The notes beneath the pieces are model-generated. The model searched no databases. It saw nothing but the letters and a program-made list of their open reading frames with translations, and had not been told where the DNA came from. Positions 51,160-58,290 of a stretch of 64,000 bases of DNA are shown here, in pieces. Each line of letters starts with the position of its first letter. Positions within the stretch are counted from its first letter, which is position 1. The position numbers and the translations under genes are program-made. The stretch comes from RAM1 sp050247515 (GTDB lineage: Bacteria > Pseudomonadota > Gammaproteobacteria > Burkholderiales > Burkholderiaceae_C), in NCBI GenBank assembly GCA_050247515.1, contig JBFWUB010000001.1:310001-374000 (forward strand), given 5' to 3'.

Positions 51160-52041
51160 GTGACCCACACCCCTGAAAGCGCGGCCAACCGCCGCGGCAT
51201 TGCCGCCATGTCGCTGGCCATGGCCAGCTTTGTGACCAACGACGCGCTGGTCAAGTACGTGAGCCAGACGCTGCCCACGGCGCAGCTGATCTTCATCCGC
51301 GCCGTGTTCGCGGCCTTGATGCTGCTGGTGGTGGCGCGTGCCATGGGCGCGCTGGACGGCGCCGGCCTGCGCGCCATGACACAGCGGCGCGTGCTGCTGC
51401 GCTGCGGGCTGGATGCCTTGGGCACCTTCACCTACCTCACGTCCCTGTTTCACCTGCCGATCGGCAATGCCACGGCCATCAACATGGCCACGCCGCTGTT
51501 CATCACGCTGTTTGCCGTGATCGCCTTTCGCGAACGCGTGGGCACCGGGCGCTGGCTGGCGGTGGCCGCGGGCTTTGCCGGTGTGCTGCTGATCGTGCAG
51601 CCCAGCGCGGCGGGCTTCAACGCCTATGCGCTGCTGTGCCTGGTGGGCACGCTGTTCCACGCCGCGCGCGACCTGAGCACGCGCACCATCGCGCCCAGCA
51701 CGCCATCCATCCTGATCACGCTGTCCACAGCCCTGGCGGTGCTGCTGCTGGCTGCGCTGCTGACCGCGCTGCAGGGCTGGCAGGCGCCCACCGCACGGCA
51801 ACTGCTGCTGCTGGCGGCTGCCGCCGTGTTCCTGAGCGCAGGCTACTTCCTGGTCATCACCGGCATGCGCGCGGGCGAGATGAGCGTGGTCGCGCCGTTT
51901 CGCTACACCGGGCTGTTGTTTGCGCTGGTGCTGGGCTGGGCGGTCTGGGGCGACGTGCCCAACGCCCTGGCCTGGGCCGGCATTGCGCTGCTGGTGGGGG
52001 CGGGCTTGTTTGTGCTGCGCGGCGCAGGCCGCCCACTATGA
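51160..52041 (+). CDS. EamA/DMT-family transporter
   Basis: A 293-residue ten-helix membrane protein with two EamA repeats (RGIAAMSLAMASFVTNDALV; FVITGMRAGEMSVV-like second repeat with APFRYTGLLFALVLGW). The start is GTG at 51160. Probable metabolite exporter, substrate unknown; unrelated in sequence detail to the DMT protein at 20618-21496. Confidence 0.87.
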   Translation: MTHTPESAANRRGIAAMSLAMASFVTNDALVKYVSQTLPTAQLIFIRAVFAALMLLVVARAMGALDGAGLRAMTQRRVLLRCGLDALGTFTYLTSLFHLPIGNATAINMATPLFITLFAVIAFRERVGTGRWLAVAAGFAGVLLIVQPSAAGFNAYALLCLVGTLFHAARDLSTRTIAPSTPSILITLSTALAVLLLAALLTALQGWQAPTARQLLLLAAAAVFLSAGYFLVITGMRAGEMSVVAPFRYTGLLFALVLGWAVWGDVPNALAWAGIALLVGAGLFVLRGAGRPL

Positions 52042-52048
52042 TGGCCGC

Positions 52049-53641
52049 ATGAAAGTCATCGCTCTGGCTCTGCTGCTGGCCTGTGCCGCGCTGCCGGCCG
52101 CCGCCGCCGACTCCACCGCGCCGGCAGCGCCCGAAGCCGTACTGGAAGTCGCGCACCAGCCCATCGCCACCTTTCGCGCCAGCTACAACGGAGCCGACCC
52201 GGCCGGCCGCCGGGCCCGCGCCCAGACCCGCCTGGACGAAGCCCGCGCCCGCGAGCTGCCGCCCGTGGTCGACCTGGTGCCCGTCACACTGGAACGCCAG
52301 CGCGGTGTCGCCTTTCGCCAGGGCGACGTGCTGCTGTTCACGCTGACCGAAGCCGACATCGAGCCCGGCGCGCATGAATCACTCGACCATGCTGCGCGCG
52401 CCATCCACGCCCGGCTGAGTACCGCGCTGAAGGCCGAGGCCGAGCAACGGCAGTGGCCTGTGCTGTTGCACGCGCTGGGTACGAGCCTGCTCGAAACATT
52501 GCTGCTGGTCCTGTTGCTGTGGGCCGTGTGGCGCCTGGCAAACTTGCTGGACAAGGCCCTGGCTGAACGGCTGGACACCGACGGCGCCGAACCCGCCGAG
52601 GCCGCGCCCGCGCGCACGTTGATGCAGTACGCGCAAGGCCTGCTGTCGCGGCTGGTGCAGCTGGCGGCGCTGTTCATCAGCGCGGCGCTGGTGTACTTCT
52701 GGACCACGTCGGTGCTGCTCGCCTTTCCCGGTACGCGCGCAGTAGGCGAACGGCTGGGCGGGCTGTTTCTGCAGACCATCACATCGCTGGGCGAAAGCCT
52801 GGTGCGCGCGATCCCCGGGCTGGTGGTGGTGGGCGTGATCCTGCTGCTGGCGCAGGCGGCGGTGGAGGCGTCCAACGCCATGTTCCGCGCCGTGGCGCGG
52901 CGCAGCCTGTCGGTCAGCTTCCTGCACCCCGAGACAGCCGCCGCCACGCGGCGCCTGGTGGCCCTGGGCATCTGGGCGCTGGCGCTGGTGGCGGCCTACC
53001 CGTACCTTCCCGGCTCCAGCAGCGATGTGTTCAAGGGCGTGTCGGTGCTTTTGGGCGCCATGGTCACGCTGGGCTCGTCAGGCGTCGTCAACCAGCTCAT
53101 GAGCGGGCTGGTGCTGGTGTATTCACGCGCACTGCGCCTGGGCGACCATGTGGTGGTCGGCCGCGACGGCGACGCCGTGGAGGGCGTGGTGCAGGAGGTG
53201 GGCACGCTGGCCACCAAGCTCAAGACCATGCGCAACGAGGAAATCACCATCCCCAACGCCGTGCTGGTGGGCAACCCGATACGCAACTATTCGCGCCTGT
53301 CGGACACCCAGGGGACCATGATGGCCACCAAGCTGACCATTGGCTACGACGCCCCCTGGCGCCAGGTACACGCGCTGTTGCTGACGGCCGCGCGCGCGAC
53401 CAGCGGCCTGCGCCAGGCGCCCGAACCCTTTGTGCTGCAGCGCGCGCTGGGCGACTTTTATGTGGAGTACGAGCTGTACGTGTACCTGGACAAGCCGCTG
53501 GAGCGCCTGGCGCGCCTGAGCGAGCTGCACCAGAACATCCAGGACACGTTCAACGAGGCGGGCGTGCAGATCATGTCGCCACATTTTGTGGAGCAGCCGG
53601 CACAAGCGGTGGTGCTGCCGCGGGAGCGGTGGAACGGGTGA
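52049..53641 (+). CDS. Mechanosensitive channel (MscS family) with signal peptide
   Basis: A 530-residue MscS-type channel. After a cleavable signal (MKVIALALLLACAALPAAAA) and a periplasmic region come several transmembrane helices and the MscS core: VLLGAMVTLGSSGVVNQLMSG is the pore helix TM3 and beta domain entry, then DHVVVGRDGDAVEGVVQEVG and TIPNAVLVGNPIRNYS. It releases solutes on osmotic downshift. The start at 52049 is chosen for the signal peptide; an upstream frame extension lies inside the DMT gene. Confidence 0.9.
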   Translation: MKVIALALLLACAALPAAAADSTAPAAPEAVLEVAHQPIATFRASYNGADPAGRRARAQTRLDEARARELPPVVDLVPVTLERQRGVAFRQGDVLLFTLTEADIEPGAHESLDHAARAIHARLSTALKAEAEQRQWPVLLHALGTSLLETLLLVLLLWAVWRLANLLDKALAERLDTDGAEPAEAAPARTLMQYAQGLLSRLVQLAALFISAALVYFWTTSVLLAFPGTRAVGERLGGLFLQTITSLGESLVRAIPGLVVVGVILLLAQAAVEASNAMFRAVARRSLSVSFLHPETAAATRRLVALGIWALALVAAYPYLPGSSSDVFKGVSVLLGAMVTLGSSGVVNQLMSGLVLVYSRALRLGDHVVVGRDGDAVEGVVQEVGTLATKLKTMRNEEITIPNAVLVGNPIRNYSRLSDTQGTMMATKLTIGYDAPWRQVHALLLTAARATSGLRQAPEPFVLQRALGDFYVEYELYVYLDKPLERLARLSELHQNIQDTFNEAGVQIMSPHFVEQPAQAVVLPRERWNG

Positions 53642-53652
53642 GGCCAGCCCGT

Positions 53653-54009
53653 TCAGCTGCCGTAAAAGAACCGCTCTTCGGTCACCTTGCCGTCCTGCAC
53701 GGTGTACACCCCCATCTCATCCATGCCCAGACGTTCGCCGCCCTTGGGCGTGATGTCCATGGTGAAGCGCACGATGAACTGGTTGCCGTTCACATAAGGC
53801 CCTTCGACCTTGACGCTGTGGACCTCGTGGTTGGCGTACCACCACTCGCCCTTGGCCTCAACGCCCTTGCGGCCCTCCACCCGGGCGCCCTCGCCCGCCA
53901 TGGCCTCGACCGACACCACGTTATCGGCCCAGAATTGCTGGCCGGCTTCATCAAACTTCCCGGCCTTGCACAGGGCGGTGAAGGCGTTGGCAACTTCCTG
54001 CGTGTTCAT
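53653..54009 (-). CDS. NTF2-like (SnoaL-type) protein
   Basis: A 118-residue single-domain NTF2-like protein (EVANAFTALCKAGKFDEAGQ at the start, then a curved beta-sheet ending VQDGKVTEERFFYG). Such proteins include small isomerases, cyclases and stress proteins; the role is not evident. An AGGAGA site precedes the ATG. Confidence 0.8.
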   Translation of the reverse strand: MNTQEVANAFTALCKAGKFDEAGQQFWADNVVSVEAMAGEGARVEGRKGVEAKGEWWYANHEVHSVKVEGPYVNGNQFIVRFTMDITPKGGERLGMDEMGVYTVQDGKVTEERFFYGS

Positions 54010-54146
54010 GGGGATCTCCTTGGGTTAATGGAGCAGCCAGCGTACGCGGGTTGAAGGTCAGCTGTGTGTCAGCAGGCTCATGCCGTCGTCGCGCAACAGG
54101 TTGCAGCAGTTGCAGAGCCCCTGGACGAGGGCGTTGGAGGTGGTGT

Positions 54147-54836
54147 TCACGGGCTTGCCAGGTGCGCAATCTGCTCCAGCCGTGCCTTGACGGTCTGCTC
54201 CCGCTCCGGGTCGCTCAGCAAGCCCGGTAGCGCATTGTGGAAAGCAGGCGTGTCCAGCAGCGTTGCCACGCACTGGCCTACGTGCTGGCGAACGGCGTCT
54301 TCGGCGGCAACCAATTCCTGCGCTACGGTTGAGCGCCCTTCCATCACGGTCATGATGTCCTCCAGGTCGTGGCTCAAGTACACGTCGTTATGCCCGCGAT
54401 CCTTGAAGGCTTCGAATTTGGTGGCCAGAAAATGTGGTGCCGACAAGTGCCGCAACGTCAGGCCATCCAACAGGTTTACAGACAAAGCTGCCTCGAAACC
54501 CACGCGATACCACGGATTGGCAAAGCCCAGCACCCTATCGTCCAAAGGCACCAGGTCCAGCTGCATGCGGTTCCAGAACCAGCGAAACGGTGGTGTGTTG
54601 TCTGCCAGGGTCTGCTTGAAGCCACGCTCCATCAAGCCCTCTGCCAGACGATGGTATTCGGCCAAGGACGCGACTTCCACAATGGCGTCTACGTCCTCTG
54701 TGGGGCGCACGTCCATCAGATTGGCGTTGTACAGCAGCAAGCCCGTCGCGCAACCGCCCACGAATACCACTTTCTCGCACAGCCTGCCCATCGCCTGAGC
54801 CATGGCGATCAGCAGGTTCAAGTTGGGGTTAGCCAT
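54147..54836 (-). CDS. AbiEii-like nucleotidyltransferase (putative toxin of a two-gene module)
   Basis: A 229-residue polymerase-beta-fold nucleotidyltransferase. VVFVGGCATGLLL gives the GG motif (27-28), RPTEDVD (44-50) the catalytic Asp pair D48/D50, and QLDLVP a third carboxylate (D94). A later LATKFEAFKDR-HNDVYLSHDLEDI block matches the AbiEii/MNT-type C-terminal signature. AbiEii enzymes act as GTP/NTP-transferring toxins neutralised by an upstream winged-helix antitoxin. The start overlaps the end of the upstream winged-helix gene by 8 bases. Codon and base use look more AT-rich than the flanks, suggesting transfer. Toxin activity is inferred. Confidence 0.75.
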   Translation of the reverse strand: MANPNLNLLIAMAQAMGRLCEKVVFVGGCATGLLLYNANLMDVRPTEDVDAIVEVASLAEYHRLAEGLMERGFKQTLADNTPPFRWFWNRMQLDLVPLDDRVLGFANPWYRVGFEAALSVNLLDGLTLRHLSAPHFLATKFEAFKDRGHNDVYLSHDLEDIMTVMEGRSTVAQELVAAEDAVRQHVGQCVATLLDTPAFHNALPGLLSDPEREQTVKARLEQIAHLASP

Positions 54837-55509
54837 ACATGGGGCCTTTCACCGGCTTGGGCGCGCCGGGATCGATCAACGCCTGCAACCGCTCCAGCGC
54901 CATGCCGCGTTCGCGAGCCTTGCCTACCCGCAGCGCGTCAAACAGCGCCAGCAGTTCATACAGCCTGGCGTCTTGCATGGCCGCGAAAGGCACGGCCGGG
55001 TGCAGCGGTTCTACCCCCACACCACGCACCGAACCATTGGGGTGTGGCCACACAAAGTCCGCGCTGCCAGGCGCAAACACCCCGGCAAATGCGGGCGCAC
55101 TGTGACTGGTGGGCACGCCGGCGACCAGCGGCGACTTCTCCGCTGGAAAAGCGTATTTGGCACCGTGCAGGGCAAACTCAGCCAGGTTGTGGGCGTGCGG
55201 ACGCACCGGGTTGTCGGCCGGCCCGTCGGTTTCTGGCGACGCGGGGCGACGCACCCGTTTGCGAGTGATCCGGTAAATGGCGACGGGCTCCTGCACACTG
55301 AGTCCCGTACCCTCCGCAGACTCCGCCGGCTGCCGCGGCGGCTCCCGGTTAGGCAGCAGCAGCCCGGCCTGCAACCCACGCTTGACGCATGCGTGCGCCT
55401 CGGACACGCTGATGCCCAGTTCCTGCGCCAGACGCGCATACGTCCAGCGCTGCTCACCCCAGGCCACGAGCTTGAGGGCTACCAGGAAGTCTTGGGGTTT
55501 GAGTTGCAC
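54829..55509 (-). CDS. Winged-helix regulator paired with the AbiEii-like nucleotidyltransferase (putative antitoxin)
   Basis: A 226-residue protein. A helix-turn-helix is visible at about residues 23-46 (TYARLAQELGISVSEAHACV, then KRGLQAGLL). A middle part with YRITRKRVRRPA is followed by a region of unknown fold with HNLAEFALHGAKYAFPAE. I start at GTG 55509, because an inverted repeat and a -10-like AATACT end only 7 bases upstream, giving a leaderless mRNA; an in-frame ATG at 55584 would put the operator inside the gene. The order regulator-then-transferase with overlap is as in AbiE systems. It is not a recognisable AbiEi; role inferred. Confidence 0.65.
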   Translation of the reverse strand: MQLKPQDFLVALKLVAWGEQRWTYARLAQELGISVSEAHACVKRGLQAGLLLPNREPPRQPAESAEGTGLSVQEPVAIYRITRKRVRRPASPETDGPADNPVRPHAHNLAEFALHGAKYAFPAEKSPLVAGVPTSHSAPAFAGVFAPGSADFVWPHPNGSVRGVGVEPLHPAVPFAAMQDARLYELLALFDALRVGKARERGMALERLQALIDPGAPKPVKGPMYG

Positions 55510-55546
55510 TACATTCAGTATTCTTGAATCGCGAAAATTGAATGTA
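55510..55546 (-). promoter_or_regulatory. Inverted-repeat operator and leaderless promoter of the wHTH/nucleotidyltransferase module
   Basis: An 8-bp perfect dyad TACATTCA (55510-55517) and TGAATGTA (55539-55546) brackets the region just upstream of the GTG start at 55509. On the minus strand AATACT (55517-55522) may be the -10, placing transcription start at about the GTG. Such a dyad next to a self-encoded winged-helix protein suggests autoregulation. Confidence 0.55.
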
Positions 55547-55622
55547 ATAGAAATGTACGGTAAAGGCAAGCCATTCACGATCACTCAAACTGCGGCCTCC
55601 GCGCGGTCCAGGGGCCCCCACT

Positions 55623-56972
55623 TCAACCGGCGGGCAGCACCACCCGGACCTCCAGCCCCCCACCCTCGGCATTGCGCACGCTGAACGTCCCACCATGCGC
55701 CTGCGCCACCAGCTTGCACAGGTACAGGCCCAGGCCCACGCCGCCCGTGGCGCGCTCTCGCGAGGTGTCGGGGCGGTAGAACGGCTCGGCCAGGTGGGGC
55801 AGCGCGTCGGCCGGCACACCGGGGCCGTGGTCGCGCACGGTGAAGGTAACGCCCTGGCCTTGCCCCATCGCCCGCGCCGCCACGCGCAGCACCGGCGGCT
55901 GGTCGGCGCCCGCGCTGTGGCGCAGCGCGTTGTCCAGCAGGTTGCGCAGCAGCAGGCGCATGCGGGTGCGGTCCAGGTTCAGTGCAGGCAGGCCGGCCGC
56001 CAGATCCAGCTCAATGGCGGCGCCCGGGTGGGTTGGCGCCAGCGCGTCCACCACCTCGCGCGCCAGCGCGGCAGGGTCGGTGGGCTCGCGGTGCAGCGCG
56101 CTGTGGCCGGCGCCCAGGCGCTCGCTTTCCAGCAGGTCGGTCACCAGATCGGCCATTTCCTGCAGGTCGCGCAGCAGTGCGCTGCGCCGCGCGCCGGTGT
56201 CGCCGTCCTCCAGCAGCAGCTCGGTGTTCAGTCGCGCGCGGGTGATGGGGCTGCGCAGCTCGTGGCTGATGGCCAAAAGCAGCGTGCGCTTGGCCTCCAG
56301 CATCTGGTGGATGCTCGTGGCCATGGCGTTCACGTCGCTGGCCAGGTCGCCCAGCTCGTCCTGGCGGCGCACCGGTATGGGCTGCGCAAAGTCGCCAGTG
56401 CCAAAGCGCCGCGCGCCCGCGCCAATATCGTCCAGCGGGCGCAGCAGCCGGCGCACATAGGCATAGGCCAGCGCCGTCAGCAGCAGCAGCGTGGCCAGCG
56501 TGGCCCAGCCAATGAAGCGCGGGCGCTCGCGCCAGAGTTGGGTGGCCAGGCCAAAATCGATGCGGTGGCCGTCGGCCGTGGCGCGCGTCAGCAGGCGCTC
56601 GTCGCCGCGCTCGGGGGGGTCGTCCATCCACCCATCACGGCGGTGGCGGTGCTCATGGTCGTGGTCGTCATCGGGGTGGCTGCGCCAGTTGACCTGCGGG
56701 CCGCTGATGCGCACGGTCACCGGCAGGCGCTGCGTGATGGCGCGTGCGCGGTCCACGCTGGGCGGGCTGCCGATCTCGGCGGCCACCCGGTCCACATAGT
56801 CCACCAGCAGCGGGCGGGCCGCGTCGCGCCAGCCCGTGCTGAAGGCCTTTTGCATGCCAAACAGGAAGGCGCCGCTCATGGCCAGCGCCAGCACGATGAA
56901 CAGCGCCACCAGCCGCCAGCGCAGCGAGTGGCGCAGGCGCTGAAACCAGCGGGCTTGGGTGGCCTGCGTCAT
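55623..56972 (-). CDS. Sensor histidine kinase (CpxA/EnvZ-like) with His-rich periplasmic loop
   Basis: A 449-residue membrane kinase: transmembrane helix about 21-41, periplasmic domain 42-150, second helix 153-173, HAMP, HisKA with the phospho-acceptor H237 (AISHELRSPITRAR), and HATPase with RNLLDNALRHS, VRDHGPGVP and GGVGLGLYLC. The periplasmic part holds an Asp/His cluster HPDDDHDHEHRH (99-110), which could bind a metal. Its start overlaps the response-regulator stop (ATGA). The neighbouring Spy/CpxP-like gene suggests an envelope-stress or metal signal. Confidence 0.92.
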   Translation of the reverse strand: MTQATQARWFQRLRHSLRWRLVALFIVLALAMSGAFLFGMQKAFSTGWRDAARPLLVDYVDRVAAEIGSPPSVDRARAITQRLPVTVRISGPQVNWRSHPDDDHDHEHRHRRDGWMDDPPERGDERLLTRATADGHRIDFGLATQLWRERPRFIGWATLATLLLLTALAYAYVRRLLRPLDDIGAGARRFGTGDFAQPIPVRRQDELGDLASDVNAMATSIHQMLEAKRTLLLAISHELRSPITRARLNTELLLEDGDTGARRSALLRDLQEMADLVTDLLESERLGAGHSALHREPTDPAALAREVVDALAPTHPGAAIELDLAAGLPALNLDRTRMRLLLRNLLDNALRHSAGADQPPVLRVAARAMGQGQGVTFTVRDHGPGVPADALPHLAEPFYRPDTSRERATGGVGLGLYLCKLVAQAHGGTFSVRNAEGGGLEVRVVLPAG

Positions 56973-57655
56973 GGCGGCGGCCTGAGCGCGAGCGCATAGC
57001 CCGCATTGCGCAGCGTCTTGATGGCGTCCAGCGGCTCCAGCTTCTTGCGCAGCCGGCTCACCACGATGTCCACCGCGCGGGTGTACAGCTCGGCCTCATG
57101 GCCGCGCAGGTGGTTCAGGATGTCGTCGCGGGTGAACACCTTGCCCGGCTCGCGCGCCAGCAACAGCAGCAGGTCAAATTCGGTGCTGGTCAGCTCCAGC
57201 GGCTCGCCCTGGCGCGTGGCCGTGCGGGTGGCGGGGTCGATCAGCAGGCCGTCAAACTGCAACATGCCATTGGCGCCTGCGGGCTTCTTGCGGCGCAGCA
57301 CCGTCTGGATGCGCGCGACCAGCTCGCGCGGCTCAAACGGCTTGGGCAGGTAGTCGTCCGCGCCCAGCTCCAGCCCCACCACGCGGTCCATCACGTCGCC
57401 GCGCGCGGTCAGCATGACGATGGGGATGTCACTTTCGCGGCGGATGGTGCGGCACAGCTCGAAGCCGTCCATCTCGGGCAGCATCACGTCCAGGATGGCG
57501 GCGTCAAAGCCGCCGCGGCGCGCCTCCTGGCGCAGCAGCGCCAGGCCGGCGCTGGGCCGCAGCGCCTGCACCAGCTGCAGTTCAAACCGCGTGAAGTACG
57601 TGGCCAGCGGCTCGCCCAGCCCGGCGTCGTCGTCAATCAGCAGGATGCGTTGCAT
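56969..57655 (-). CDS. OmpR/CpxR-family response regulator
   Basis: A 228-residue response regulator. Receiver domain with acidic pocket LIDDDAG, phospho-acceptor Asp in AILDVMLPEMDG, and Lys in DDYLPKPFEPREL; C-terminal winged helix typical of OmpR (LTSTEFDLLLLLAREPGKVF, then VDIVVSRLRKKLEP). Together with the kinase and the CpxP-like gene upstream it forms a Cpx-like operon. The 10-bp-periodic repeat at 58232-58257 is a likely target. Confidence 0.94.
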   Translation of the reverse strand: MQRILLIDDDAGLGEPLATYFTRFELQLVQALRPSAGLALLRQEARRGGFDAAILDVMLPEMDGFELCRTIRRESDIPIVMLTARGDVMDRVVGLELGADDYLPKPFEPRELVARIQTVLRRKKPAGANGMLQFDGLLIDPATRTATRQGEPLELTSTEFDLLLLLAREPGKVFTRDDILNHLRGHEAELYTRAVDIVVSRLRKKLEPLDAIKTLRNAGYALALRPPP

Positions 57656-57686
57656 GCGGCCGATTGTGGCTGAACGACCGCGGGGC

Positions 57687-58157
57687 TCACGACCTTTTCC
57701 AGAAGCGGCCGCGGCTTTGCATGAACTCGCGCACCTTGGTCTGCTGCGCGGGCGTCAGGCTGTCATAGAAGTCGCCGGCGGCGGCAATTACTGCGGGGCT
57801 CCCGGTGGTGATGGCGGCGGTCTTCTCAGCCACCAGCGCCTGGGCCCGGGCGCGGTCAAACTTCTCACCCGCCACCAGGGCTTCCACCTCGGCGCGGGGG
57901 TTGACTGTTTTGCCGCTCAGGGCCGCGCGCTGCGCCTGCAGCTTGTCAGCCAGCACGCCCAGCTTGGCCTTCTGGTCGGCGTTCAGGTCCAGCTTGTCGC
58001 TGACGCGGTCCACCATTTTGGTGCGGAATTTCGCCTGGTCTTCGGCCGAGGCGTGCATGCCGTGGTGGTCGCCACGGTGGCCACAGGCGGTGATGCCGCC
58101 CAGAACGAGGGTGGCGCCGAACAGGCCGTACAGGGTGCGTTTGATCCAGGGTCGCAT
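57687..58157 (-). CDS. Spy/CpxP-family periplasmic protein, probable lipoprotein
   Basis: A 156-residue Spy/CpxP-like helical protein. The N-terminal segment WIKRTLYGLFGATLVLGGIT ends in ITACG, a possible lipobox (C25), followed by a His cluster HRGDHHGMH (27-35). KLDLNADQKAKLGVLADKLQ and SLTPAQQTKVREFM are the LTxxQ-type motifs of CpxP/Spy. CpxP is a negative regulator and chaperone for envelope stress in E. coli; here it is first in the operon with the regulator and kinase 31 bases downstream. Confidence 0.85.
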   Translation of the reverse strand: MRPWIKRTLYGLFGATLVLGGITACGHRGDHHGMHASAEDQAKFRTKMVDRVSDKLDLNADQKAKLGVLADKLQAQRAALSGKTVNPRAEVEALVAGEKFDRARAQALVAEKTAAITTGSPAVIAAAGDFYDSLTPAQQTKVREFMQSRGRFWKRS

Positions 58158-58231
58158 GACAGGGTCCTTTCAAAGGGGTTGTTGATGCATGCAATGGTGC
58201 CGGCGCAACACCTTCGGGTCATCGCGGCACG

Positions 58232-58257
58232 GTTTCGCTTTATTTCGTTTTGTTTCG
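58232..58257. promoter_or_regulatory. Three direct repeats of (G/A)TTTCG with exact 10-bp period (candidate response-regulator operator)
   Basis: GTTTCG (58232-58237), ATTTCG (58242-58247) and GTTTCG (58252-58257) repeat every 10 bases, with T-rich spacers. On the minus strand this reads CGAAAC-N4-CGAAAT-N4-CGAAAC. OmpR/CpxR-family regulators bind direct repeats spaced about one helical turn apart (CpxR: GTAAA-N5-GTAAA). The site lies between the divergent CpxP-like operon and the 7TM gene, so it could control both. Confidence 0.6.
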
Positions 58258-58290
58258 GCGCTTAGACTGGGTGTACGGAGAACAACAACA

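Noticed and set aside
54058..54273. Small 71-codon minus-strand frame between the NTF2 and nucleotidyltransferase genes
   Set aside because: Overlaps the transferase 3' end in another frame and shows no motif or ribosome site.
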